A DNA stretch of 64,000 nt from PFJX01 sp040757575 (lineage in GTDB: Bacteria > Pseudomonadota > Gammaproteobacteria > Burkholderiales > Thiobacillaceae): contig JBFLXA010000001.1 in assembly GCA_040757575.1 (NCBI GenBank), forward strand, positions 372,001 through 436,000, in the 5' to 3' direction. Position numbers and translations under genes: made by a program. Below, piece by piece: positions 15,756 to 23,469 of this stretch. Each line of letters begins with the position of its first letter. The stretch's first letter is position 1. The notes under the pieces are model-generated. The model saw only the letters and a list, made by a program, of their open reading frames with translations. It had not been told where the DNA came from and did not search any database.

Positions 15756-17861
15756 TTGAACGCCGAGGAAATCACCCAACTCCTGGAAGGCTGGCTGGAG
15801 GCCGATTTCTCCTTCCGCAAGGTTGGGCCCACGGCCGCGAAGATTGCTGCGCTAGGCCAGTCGGACCAGGACTTCATCCTGGACTGGACCAAGCGGGTGG
15901 CCAGTTCCAACCTTGAAGTGGCCTGGCAGTTTGCCCGCCGGGCTCCCGCCCTCATCGGCACCATGGATCGCCGCCTGATGGAGGCCTGGGTGCTGGGGGC
16001 CTGCGACGTCTACGACCGCCAGGGCCTGCGCCATGCCCTCACCGTCATGGAAGAGGCCGACCACTTCGAGGAACGGCAACTGGAAATGACCGCCGGCGTG
16101 CTGTTCGAGGACGTGGCCGGAGTGCTTGGCAACTTCGTCCGGGGGCTGTCCGGCCGGCGTCTGGCCCTGGAACAGGGCAAATCAGTGCACACCGACACCG
16201 AGAAACTCTTCCTCCCCGGCGTGCTGGCCCGGTTTCCGGACACCGCCGACAACTTCAAGCTGGCCAAGGCCATGGTGGCCCTGCTCTGGGCCCAGACCCG
16301 GTTTGGCACGTTCCGGGCAGACCTGATCCTGGCCTGCTCCGGTTTTCCCGACCCGGGCAGGGCCCTGGCCCAACTCCACGGCCTGGAAACCCTGCGCCTT
16401 TCCGCCTGCATCCAGCGGGAGTTACCGGGGCTCTACCGGGAGATGGAACGACTCAAGGCCAACCTGGGGGAAGGCCTGCCCCCGGGCTGGGAAGCCATCG
16501 CCCAGAGACTGGCGTCACCGGATGCCGACTTGCAGGACAGCCTGGCCCTGCTGGGGGATGCGGTGGTCCTGCCTGACTTCATCCCTTGGTGCTACCAGGG
16601 CGAACTGCGGCCCGAGGCCGTGGCCGCTGCCTTCGAAGCCCGGCGGGAAAAGGAAAAGGCCCGCCTGCGGGTCAAACTGGCCGACCTGCTGGAAGAACAC
16701 ACCCGCCACGAGGCCCCAGCCCAGTCCGGCGATGAGAAAACCGCCCCCGAATTCCAGGCCGAAGCCCGGGACGAGGAAGGCCGCCTGGACCTTGAACTCA
16801 CCCTGGACGGCCTGCCTGTGGCGCCGCCGGAGGACGTGAAGGCCCTGCTGTCCTCCATTTACCTGGATTTCGGCGAAATCCCCCCGGAATACCTGGTCCC
16901 CGCCGGCGACGGCGAATACGACCCCAGCCTGCTGGGCGAGCAAGGCCTGGACCCGGACGCCGTCTGGCAGGGCACCTACCACGAGGAAGGCGCCACCTTT
17001 TACGACGAGTGGGACATGGGCCGGGAGCATTACCGCAGGAACTGGTGCGTCATGAGGGAAAAGGACGTGCCACCGGCAGAAGACGATTTCTACCGCCAGA
17101 CCCTGGAAAAACACGCCGGTTTGGTGAAACAGTTACGCAAGAGCTTCGAGGCCATGCGGGACGAAAACCGCATCGAAAAGCGCCAGGCCTACGGTGACGA
17201 CGTGGACATCGACGCCCTGGTGGAAGCCCTGGCCGACGCCCGGGACGGCAGCGAGATGAGCGACCGGCTATTCGTGCGCCTGCACCGGGCAGACCGCAAC
17301 ATCGCCGTGGCCTTCATGGTGGACATGAGTGGCAGCACCAAGGGCTGGATCAACGAGGCCGAACGGGAGGCCCTCATCCTGCTTTGCGAGGCCCTGGATC
17401 TCTTGGGGGACCGTTACGCCATCTACGGCTTCTCAGGCATCACCCGCAAACGCTGCGAGTTGTTCCGCATCAAGACTTTCGACGAACCTTATTCCGCCGA
17501 AGTGAAGGCCCGAATCTCCGGCATCCGGGCCCAGGAATACACCCGCATGGGCTTTGCCATCCGGCACTTGTCGGAACTGCTCAAGGGGGTGGAAGCCAAG
17601 ACCCGGGTACTCATCACCCTGTCCGACGGCCGGCCTGACGACTACTTCGACGGCTACCGGGGCCCCTACGGCATCGAAGACACCCGCATGGCCCTCCTGG
17701 AGGCCCGCCGGGCCGGCATCCATCCCTTCTGCATCACCATCGACAAGGAAGCCCGGGACTACCTGCCACACATGTACGGCGCGGCCCGCTACATCATCCT
17801 GGACGACGTGCGCGACCTGCCCTTCAAGGTCTCAGACATCTACCGGCGGCTGACGGCGTGA
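15756..17861 (+). CDS. VWA-domain partner of the AAA+ ATPase (CbbO/NorD type)
   Basis: About 701 residues. The C-terminal von Willebrand A domain (about 515-695) has the MIDAS motif VDMSGSTKG and the family blocks EALDLLGDRYAIYGFSG and YTRMGFAIRHLSELL. The middle part has the conserved WDMGREHYRRNWC segment seen in CbbO/NorD. The N-terminal half is helical with no recognised motif. The start is uncertain: no ATG fits, and TTG 15756 (13 bases after the upstream stop) is chosen on spacing. An earlier in-frame ATG at 15693 overlaps the AAA+ gene and begins with unlikely sequence. Translation is probably coupled to the upstream gene. Confidence 0.85.
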   Translation: MNAEEITQLLEGWLEADFSFRKVGPTAAKIAALGQSDQDFILDWTKRVASSNLEVAWQFARRAPALIGTMDRRLMEAWVLGACDVYDRQGLRHALTVMEEADHFEERQLEMTAGVLFEDVAGVLGNFVRGLSGRRLALEQGKSVHTDTEKLFLPGVLARFPDTADNFKLAKAMVALLWAQTRFGTFRADLILACSGFPDPGRALAQLHGLETLRLSACIQRELPGLYREMERLKANLGEGLPPGWEAIAQRLASPDADLQDSLALLGDAVVLPDFIPWCYQGELRPEAVAAAFEARREKEKARLRVKLADLLEEHTRHEAPAQSGDEKTAPEFQAEARDEEGRLDLELTLDGLPVAPPEDVKALLSSIYLDFGEIPPEYLVPAGDGEYDPSLLGEQGLDPDAVWQGTYHEEGATFYDEWDMGREHYRRNWCVMREKDVPPAEDDFYRQTLEKHAGLVKQLRKSFEAMRDENRIEKRQAYGDDVDIDALVEALADARDGSEMSDRLFVRLHRADRNIAVAFMVDMSGSTKGWINEAEREALILLCEALDLLGDRYAIYGFSGITRKRCELFRIKTFDEPYSAEVKARISGIRAQEYTRMGFAIRHLSELLKGVEAKTRVLITLSDGRPDDYFDGYRGPYGIEDTRMALLEARRAGIHPFCITIDKEARDYLPHMYGAARYIILDDVRDLPFKVSDIYRRLTA

Positions 17862-17884
17862 GGCCGCCAAGACGATCTGGAAGT

Positions 17885-18541
17885 TCAACTGCGCCGACGC
17901 CGGGCAGCGAAGGCCACCAGTCCCAGGCCAGCCAGCATCAGGGCGTAGGCTTCGGGTTCGGGGACCGCGGCTACGTAGCCCACATCCCCGTCATGCACCA
18001 ACCAAACGGAATACCCCCAGTACAACCCCTCCTTGCTCTGGGCGATGTAGGAGGCATTGAAGGTTTGCCAGGCATAGGCCCCGTCACCATAAGCGGTATC
18101 TGTCCAATAGGCCGCAGTTGGTCCCCCGCCCGTCGTGATGTAGTACTGCACATTCCGGAATGGCCCCGGGTTGTAAACCAGCGTGGGATGCTGGGAATCG
18201 GCATTGTTGCCAAGCTCCACCACGAATAGCTGGTATAGCTCGCCCGTGGATCCATCCCCAGAACCGTCAGAGAAGCTTGGCAACCGCCATTCATCCACCC
18301 CCGCCAGCACAAGCGTCTGCACCCAGTTGTCCACATAGTCCCAGCTCATCAGGCCAAACTGGTTGGTATCCGCGAGCCAGGTCACGTCGAGATTTGTGTC
18401 GTAATAGGCATCGAACGCGCCGGAGGTCACCCCAGGGGTGAAGTAACGGCCTTCAAGAGCGGCCTCCGCGCCATGGGCGGCAACGAGGCTGGTTAAAGCC
18501 AGCGCCGGAACGAGCGCTTTACCTAGGGTGATCATGTTCAT
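17885..18541 (-). CDS. PEP-CTERM secreted protein with DUF1566-like domain
   Basis: 218 residues. An N-terminal signal peptide (ALALTSLVAAHGAEA) and a C-terminal sorting signal, VPEPEAYALMLAGLGLV then FAARRRRS, mark it for processing by an exosortase and display or release outside the cell. The middle is Trp/Tyr/Gly-rich (DVTWLADTNQFG, WRLPSFSDG, YWTDTAYGDGAYAW), the pattern of DUF1566/Lcl C-terminal domains. The ribosome site AAAGGG precedes ATG 18541. Upstream lie a perfect palindrome and a sigma-54-like promoter. The exosortase itself is not in this window. Confidence 0.88.
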   Translation of the reverse strand: MNMITLGKALVPALALTSLVAAHGAEAALEGRYFTPGVTSGAFDAYYDTNLDVTWLADTNQFGLMSWDYVDNWVQTLVLAGVDEWRLPSFSDGSGDGSTGELYQLFVVELGNNADSQHPTLVYNPGPFRNVQYYITTGGGPTAAYWTDTAYGDGAYAWQTFNASYIAQSKEGLYWGYSVWLVHDGDVGYVAAVPEPEAYALMLAGLGLVAFAARRRRS

Positions 18542-18553
18542 GCCCTTTCGAGA

Positions 18554-18584
18554 AGTATCTGTGTGTAAATTTCACACAGATACT
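18554..18584. promoter_or_regulatory. Perfect palindrome before a PEP-CTERM gene
   Basis: Arms AGTATCTGTGTG and CACACAGATACT are exact reverse complements (12 bases each) around TAAATTT. The site ends 13 bases from the start codon of the gene at 18541 and overlaps the start point expected from the sigma-54-like promoter. It could be a repressor operator or form a 5' mRNA hairpin by the ribosome site. Confidence 0.6.
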
Positions 18585-18600
18585 AGCAGACTACGTGCCA
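18585..18600 (-). promoter_or_regulatory. Sigma-54-like promoter for the PEP-CTERM gene at 17885-18541
   Basis: Read on the minus strand it is TGGCACGTAGTCTGCT, with GG and GC separated by exactly 10 bases, matching the -24/-12 consensus TGGCAC-N5-TTGC in all but one position. PEP-CTERM genes in several proteobacteria are known to be RpoN-dependent. Confidence 0.6.
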
Positions 18601-19064
18601 CCCACTCAAACACGTATATCCATTTGTTTTAATTAAAAAACAAACTTCGCGGAAAAATACGAGGGCGAGATATGTAATGTATTTCGACATCGGCATCCTG
18701 CCTGCGATGCCCTATGGAAAACGCCCACAACCAGCCGCCACCACTTCCGGGAGCTGACCTCCCGACACGGCGACACGAAGATCAGATGGCAGGATAATCC
18801 GGTCACCCAGCATCAGCATGGACACTTCAGATTCCGGCACGCCCCCGATCTGCGGCAGCATGGCCCGGTCATCCACAATTCGAAATCCCACTGGTGAGGG
18901 GCCGATTGCGAGAGCTTGTCTTGTCGACCTAGGACTTATCCGAGGACGCGAAACGCTGCAAGTTGCTGTGCTAGACCGCTTGGGAGGGAAGACTCCGGAC
19001 ATCCATAACGACGACCAGAAGCAGCGCACGCAGGTTGCGCACGTTTCAAAACTGGGAACCTGAA
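18601..19064. other. Long gap between PEP-CTERM genes, no convincing gene
   Basis: The first 90 bases are AT-rich, with an inverted pair around 18623-18645 (TTTGTTTT and AAAACAAA). The rest is open in several frames, but none has a good ribosome site or recognised product. The minus-strand frame at 18712-19068 includes GFRIVDDRAMLPQIGGVPE, which looks protein-like and may be a gene remnant. Function unknown. Confidence 0.4.
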
Positions 19065-19718
19065 TCAAGCCTGTCGACGGCGCACAGCGAAGCCAACCAG
19101 TCCCAGGCCAGCCAGCATCAGGGCGAAGGTTTCTGGTTCGGGAACGGCCTGGGTGAATGCCAGATCGTCGATTGCGGTATAGGTACCGTTCCAGGTTGTG
19201 CCATTCATGTCCCGCAGCGCCAGGGTCACGGACCCCGTTGCAAGTGCCGTGTACTGGGCCGAAAAGGCAGTCCAGGCGTTCTGCACCGTCACCAGCGTCC
19301 CCAGCACATCCCCGTTCACCTCAAACCGGATGAGGCCGTCGTTGTAGCCCAGATTCTCCGAGTTGGCCTCCCGGCCCCAGCCGGAAAAGGTGTAGGTCTT
19401 GCCTGCCTCGACATTCACGTTCTGATACCAGATGCGCCAGGCCGAAGGGGTGTTCGGCGGGTCATACAACAGCATCATCCCCGCGCCGCTGGTGTGGTCG
19501 TTGAAGACCTCCACATAGCCGGGGGCGTAATACCAGGTCAGGGTATTGGTGCTCACACCGGCGCAGCTGATACACCCGTTCGCGCTGGGGAAATAATCGG
19601 TACCGAAGCCGCTCATGCCGGCTTCGAAGTCACCGTTGACGATCAGGTTGCTGGCCTGGGCCAGCGGGGAGAGTGCTGAAAAGCACAGAACTGCTGCGAG
19701 GTACTTTAGCGAAGGCAT
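19065..19718 (-). CDS. PEP-CTERM secreted protein, carbohydrate-binding-like fold
   Basis: 217 residues from ATG 19718, which follows AAGGACCCCC; a TTG six codons upstream is rejected. Signal peptide: YLAAVLCFSALSPLAQA. The mature part opens with NLIVNGDFEAG, the usual start of jelly-roll carbohydrate-binding-like domains, and continues with GKTYTFSGWGREAN and AIDDLAF. It ends in the sorting signal VPEPETFALMLAGLGLVGF plus an Arg-rich tail. A CISCAG pair could form a disulfide. A sigma-54-like site lies about 55 bases upstream. It probably goes to the cell surface or extracellular matrix via exosortase. Confidence 0.88.
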   Translation of the reverse strand: MPSLKYLAAVLCFSALSPLAQASNLIVNGDFEAGMSGFGTDYFPSANGCISCAGVSTNTLTWYYAPGYVEVFNDHTSGAGMMLLYDPPNTPSAWRIWYQNVNVEAGKTYTFSGWGREANSENLGYNDGLIRFEVNGDVLGTLVTVQNAWTAFSAQYTALATGSVTLALRDMNGTTWNGTYTAIDDLAFTQAVPEPETFALMLAGLGLVGFAVRRRQA

Positions 19719-19770
19719 GGGGGTCCTTAAATTCAATGCGTTTGGCTTGGAAAAAGCGTTGCTGTTAGTA

Positions 19771-19787
19771 AGCAGGTTCTATGCCTG
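19771..19787 (-). promoter_or_regulatory. Sigma-54-like promoter for the PEP-CTERM gene at 19065-19718
   Basis: Minus-strand AGGCATAGAACCTGCT keeps GG-N10-GC and part of the -24 box but is a weaker match than the site at 18585-18600. It would give a leader of about 40 bases. Confidence 0.4.
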
Positions 19788-19890
19788 CACGATTGAACCT
19801 ATCCCGACCGCACTGCTAAAGCACATCCTCGAACCGACCTCTTTATTCCTCGAGGCGTACCGTAAAAGAAACCGACATTGCCTGAGCCGA

Positions 19891-20508
19891 TCAAGCCTGA
19901 CGCCTGCGAGCAGCCAAAACCACCAGCCCCAGCCCGGCGAGCATCAGGGCGTAGGTTTCGGGTTCCGGCACGGCACCGGCGATGCTGAGGTTGATGTTGT
20001 CCACCTGGGCATATACGGAGCTGAAAACGATCTTGTTGAGCCCCTTGAAGTCATCCCCGAAAGTGACGGTTTGAAGGGTGCTGTAGTCGTAGTTCAGCAA
20101 GGTGTATTGATGGACGGAGCCGCCCTGGGGGAAATACCCGTACACGTCAAAATGACGGTAATTGTTGAGCAGGCCCACATCCATGCTGAGGAGGTCGAAC
20201 ACGCCGCCGTCTTCCCGCTCCAGCACGAAGGCGCTGCCATAGCCCGTAATCACCCCGGAATACACGGCCGGCGAGCCTTTCCACAAACTGTGGCTGGGCG
20301 TTAGGGCGTAGATCGTGCCGCCCGCATAACCGGTATACGGGGAGCCGGAGCTGGTGGTCAGTTTAAAGCCGTCCTCCAGGTAGGGCTTGGGCACGGTGAT
20401 GGTGGCATTGGTGGTGGCCGTATTCAGGCCGTTGAAATCCACGACTACGGCATGGGCGGGCAGGCTGGAAACACCTGCGAGGCACAGGGCAACAAGGGCG
20501 GTACGCAT
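19891..20508 (-). CDS. PEP-CTERM secreted protein, unknown fold
   Basis: 205 residues. Signal peptide: MRTALVALCLAGVSSLPAHA. Sorting signal: VPEPETYALMLAGLGLVVL, then AARRRQA. The mature part is beta-rich, without Cys, and includes DFNGLNTATT and FVLEREDGGVFDLLSMDVGL, a pattern of surface proteins with a single beta-sandwich domain. Its start is only 19 bases after the stop of the upstream PEP-CTERM gene, so the two are probably one transcript. Confidence 0.87.
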   Translation of the reverse strand: MRTALVALCLAGVSSLPAHAVVVDFNGLNTATTNATITVPKPYLEDGFKLTTSSGSPYTGYAGGTIYALTPSHSLWKGSPAVYSGVITGYGSAFVLEREDGGVFDLLSMDVGLLNNYRHFDVYGYFPQGGSVHQYTLLNYDYSTLQTVTFGDDFKGLNKIVFSSVYAQVDNINLSIAGAVPEPETYALMLAGLGLVVLAARRRQA

Positions 20509-20527
20509 GACGGACTCCGGTTTGAGC

Positions 20528-21475
20528 TTATTTCAACATCAGGGGTTGGCGGCGGCGGGCGACCAGGCCCACCAGGCCCAGGCCGGCCAGCATCAAGGCA
20601 TAGGGCTCCGGCTCGGGCACGGCGCTGACGTTCGCCACCACCACGCCGTGGAAACTCACCCCGGAGGCACCGGTGATCACATCCGTGCGGCTCAGGCTGA
20701 CCAGATCCAGGCGGGCGATGACGGACCGCCCATCATCGTTGCCCGTGGTCCAGTAGACGGCATCGTCGGTGACGTCCATCCCCTTCTTGAAACGGTAGTC
20801 GGTGTACAGCTCCTGCCGGTTGCCCCCGTCCAGGTCTGAACGCCAGATGCCGCCGTAACTGCTGGCGTTCCTGCCGAAGTAGTAGATGTGACTGTCGGTC
20901 ACCTCGAAATCGAAGGGGGAAAGATCCACGCCGGTGGCGATCAGGTCGATGACATTGCTGCCGTCCAGGTCCGCGCGGCGCAGTTTCTTGGTGGTGTAGT
21001 CCGTCCAGTAGAGATACTGGGACGTGGCCTGGACCGCCACCGGGAAGGACAGGCCGGTCAACACGTCGACCTGGCCGCTACCATCCAGATTGGCGCTTTT
21101 CAGCTTGTTGCCGCTGCCGTTGACCCAGTACACCTTGCCGTTGGCCACGGACACGTCATAGACGTTGTCGCTGGTATTGGGCGTCACCGCCGGCAGGCTG
21201 CCATCCATTTCGGCGTGATAGACAGCGGCGAGTTGCTGGTCCGGCCAGTACAGGTCCCCCGCGCCGAACTCCAGGCCATTGGGGCCTTTGATCTTGCCAG
21301 GGTCGGAGACCAAGGTTGTGATGTTGGTGCCGTCCAGATCGGCAGACATCACATAGGCGGGACCGAAGGTCATATAGCCGCCGGGCCCGGTCTGGGTCCA
21401 GAAAATCTTCGTGTCAGCCAGGGCCGGGGCGCATGCCAGGCTGAAGAGCGCGGGAAGCAGGTAGCGTGCAGGCAT
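20528..21475 (-). CDS. PEP-CTERM beta-propeller protein with YWTD-like repeats
   Basis: 315 residues. The signal peptide MPARYLLPALFSLACAPALA is followed by a six-bladed beta-propeller of the LDL-receptor class B type. Blade markers recur: DLYWPDQQ, KVYWVNGSGNKL, YLYWTDYTTKKLRRADLDG, AVYWTTGNDDG. It ends in VPEPEPYALMLAGLGLVGL and a basic tail. Unusually, six more residues (QPLMLK) follow the Arg run. It is the first gene of a likely two-gene transcript with the PEP-CTERM gene at 19891. Such propellers usually mediate binding rather than catalysis. Confidence 0.87.
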   Translation of the reverse strand: MPARYLLPALFSLACAPALADTKIFWTQTGPGGYMTFGPAYVMSADLDGTNITTLVSDPGKIKGPNGLEFGAGDLYWPDQQLAAVYHAEMDGSLPAVTPNTSDNVYDVSVANGKVYWVNGSGNKLKSANLDGSGQVDVLTGLSFPVAVQATSQYLYWTDYTTKKLRRADLDGSNVIDLIATGVDLSPFDFEVTDSHIYYFGRNASSYGGIWRSDLDGGNRQELYTDYRFKKGMDVTDDAVYWTTGNDDGRSVIARLDLVSLSRTDVITGASGVSFHGVVVANVSAVPEPEPYALMLAGLGLVGLVARRRQPLMLK

Positions 21476-21543
21476 TTTGTCTATCGCCCCGGAGGGCCTG
21501 GTCAGGTGGAGAATGACTCCAGACTACACACCCGGCCCCGCGT

Positions 21544-21570
21544 CCGACATCCCCCGCCCCGGGGTGTCGG
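21544..21570. other. GC-rich hairpin between response regulator and PEP-CTERM gene
   Basis: CCGACATCCCC pairs with GGGGTGTCGG with one bulged T. It lies downstream of the minus-strand response-regulator gene but has no T-run, so it is at best a weak terminator. Confidence 0.4.
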
Positions 21571-21586
21571 AACTTCTTACACCTGC

Positions 21587-22216
21587 CTACACCAGCCCCA
21601 TGTTCCGCGCCGTCAGTGCCGCTTCGGCCCGGGAGGACACATTCAGCTTGCGGTATATCTCCTTCACGTAGGAAGGCACCGTGTTGGCGCTGATGCCCAG
21701 CAGACGGGCCACCTCGGCGGTGGTCAAGCCCTTGGCGATGAGACGCAGCACTTCGGTTTCCCGTTCGGTCAGCACCGGGGCGGCCAGTTCCGGCGCCACC
21801 CGGAAGTGGGACAGCAGCTTGCGGGCCACCGCCGGGGACAAGGGCGGCCGCCCGGCGATGATGCCCTGCAGCAGGCCGATGATGGCCTCCTGGTCCTGGT
21901 CCTTGAGCAGGTAGCCCTGGGCCCCGGCCCTGAGGGCGGGAAAGATGTGCTGGTCGTCGTCGAAGATGCTGGCCACCACGCACACCGTGCGGGGGAAGCG
22001 GTAATTGAGTTCGGCGATGAAATCCGTACCGTTGCCGTCCGGCAGCCCCAGGTCGATGAGGGCCAGCTCCGGTTCCGGAAAGGTGTTCAAGGCCTGGCGG
22101 GCCTCCGCCAGGCTGGCTGCACGCTGGATGACGATGCCGGGAAACGTGGTTTCCAGTGCCTGGGCCAACCACTGGGCGGCCTCCGGCACGTCTTCCACGA
22201 GCAAACAGGTTTTCAT
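21587..22216 (-). CDS. NarL/LuxR-family response regulator
   Basis: 209-residue two-component regulator. The receiver domain (1-120) has MKTCLLVEDVPEAA, phospho-acceptor D55 in LALIDLGLPDGNG, and the switch Lys in GYLLKDQDQ. A LuxR-type helix-turn-helix (about 145-205) has LTERETEVLRLIAKGLTTAEVARLLGISANTV. ATG 22216 follows a perfect GGAGG; upstream in-frame codons lack this. It is divergent from an outer-membrane protein gene and the 7TM sensor kinase next to it, which is its likely partner (inference). Confidence 0.92.
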   Translation of the reverse strand: MKTCLLVEDVPEAAQWLAQALETTFPGIVIQRAASLAEARQALNTFPEPELALIDLGLPDGNGTDFIAELNYRFPRTVCVVASIFDDDQHIFPALRAGAQGYLLKDQDQEAIIGLLQGIIAGRPPLSPAVARKLLSHFRVAPELAAPVLTERETEVLRLIAKGLTTAEVARLLGISANTVPSYVKEIYRKLNVSSRAEAALTARNMGLV

Positions 22217-22362
22217 GGTGACCTCCTGGCCGCAAAGATACCGGCGTAAGCCCCGGCCGGGTATCCCCAGAACCAGGGGGGAGCCCTGCCCCCCCCAGAT
22301 CAAGGGATAGGAGGGCGCGCCCGGCTCGCATACAGTTATAACTTTTGGCATAGAGCGCATAC
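22217..22362. promoter_or_regulatory. Divergent promoter region between regulator and outer-membrane protein genes
   Basis: 146 bases rich in G/C runs (CCCAGAACCAGGGGGG, CCCCCCCC). A short AT-rich stretch, CAGTTATAACTTTTGG, is near 22334, with TATAAC as a possible -10. It must hold promoters for both directions and is the natural place for autoregulation. No clear regulator site was found. Confidence 0.4.
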
Positions 22363-23463
22363 ATGGGCACCCGGGCAGCGAAAATTCTGATCATGGCACT
22401 GGCGGCCAGTGCCGGCCTGCACGGCACCCATGGCCTGGCGGCGGAAGAGGCCCTGCCCACCGCTGCGGCCCACGGCCTGGACGGCATGGCCCCGGCGGGC
22501 CACTGGGCGGCCCGGCTGACGGTGCTGCGCAACAGCTATGACCACCGCTATGACAATGCCCAGCGCCGGGTGGACATGGACGCCGATTACAACGCCCAGT
22601 TGGCCGGAGCCGGCTTCAATGTACATCTGGACACCCAGGTCATCACGGAATTCACCGAACTGCTGCTGGGCTATGGCGTGACGGAAAACCTCACTGTGGG
22701 TGCCATCCTGCCCTATGCCCGCACCCGCAACCGCATCCGCCTGCGCGACACCGGCCCGGTGGGCGCCAGTGTCCTGCAGGGCGTCCTCACCGGGGCCCTG
22801 GGCTACGACCCGCTGGACACCACTACTGTAGCCGGCATGGCGGACCCCACCGTGGGGGCCCTGTGGCGTTTCCACAAGGGCGAGAAAGACAGCGCCATCG
22901 CCGGCTTCGGCGTGCGCTTTGGCGTGGCCCGGGACGACGACCCCCACAACCTGGCGGACGTGCCCCCGGGGGACGGCAGCACCGACCTGCGCTTCCGGCT
23001 CGAATATTTCCGCGATCTTGGCAGGGGCTGGGATTTCCGTTTCCTGGCGGAGCACCAGATCCAGACGCCGGACCACATCCGCGCCCGGCCCGGCAACCCC
23101 CTCACTACGCCGGCGGCCGCCACGGAAAGGCTGAAGCGGGACCTGGGGGACTACCAGGAATTCGACCTGGAACTGGGCAAGACATGGGGCGACTGGCGGG
23201 CCTCCGTCACTTGGCACCGCTACCAGGAGGAACAGGACCGTTACACCTCCACCCAGGGTACCGACACCTCCTTCCTCAACGCCAACACCCGAACCGTGGC
23301 GGACCAGGCCCGCTACGGCATCACCTGGAGCGGCATCCGGGCCTGGCAGGCGGGCAGGTTGCCATTGCCCCTCATCGTCAAGCTGGAAGTCCAGGACGCA
23401 GTGGCGGGGCGCAATTTCGTCGACGTGCGGGATGTGTACCTGCGCGTCACCAGCTTCTTCTGA
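22363..23463 (+). CDS. Predicted outer-membrane beta-barrel (transporter-like)
   Basis: 366 residues with a signal peptide (ILIMALAASAGLHGTHGLA) and a C-terminal Phe (RVTSFF), the usual end of outer-membrane barrels. Alternating aromatic/hydrophobic strands (LLLGYGVTENLTVGAILPYA, DFRFLAEHQIQTP, WRASVTWHRYQEEQ) suggest a barrel of the type annotated as outer-membrane transporter or phenol-degradation MetA-like protein. The substrate is unknown. ATG 22363 has only a weak ribosome site. The kinase gene starts 6 bases after its stop, so they are co-transcribed. Confidence 0.75.
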   Translation: MGTRAAKILIMALAASAGLHGTHGLAAEEALPTAAAHGLDGMAPAGHWAARLTVLRNSYDHRYDNAQRRVDMDADYNAQLAGAGFNVHLDTQVITEFTELLLGYGVTENLTVGAILPYARTRNRIRLRDTGPVGASVLQGVLTGALGYDPLDTTTVAGMADPTVGALWRFHKGEKDSAIAGFGVRFGVARDDDPHNLADVPPGDGSTDLRFRLEYFRDLGRGWDFRFLAEHQIQTPDHIRARPGNPLTTPAAATERLKRDLGDYQEFDLELGKTWGDWRASVTWHRYQEEQDRYTSTQGTDTSFLNANTRTVADQARYGITWSGIRAWQAGRLPLPLIVKLEVQDAVAGRNFVDVRDVYLRVTSFF

Positions 23464-23469
23464 CCGACC

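Noticed and set aside
18712..19068. Possible small gene in the PEP-CTERM gap
   Set aside because: Only part looks protein-like, a plus-strand frame competes, and no ribosome site is seen; recorded as gap content.
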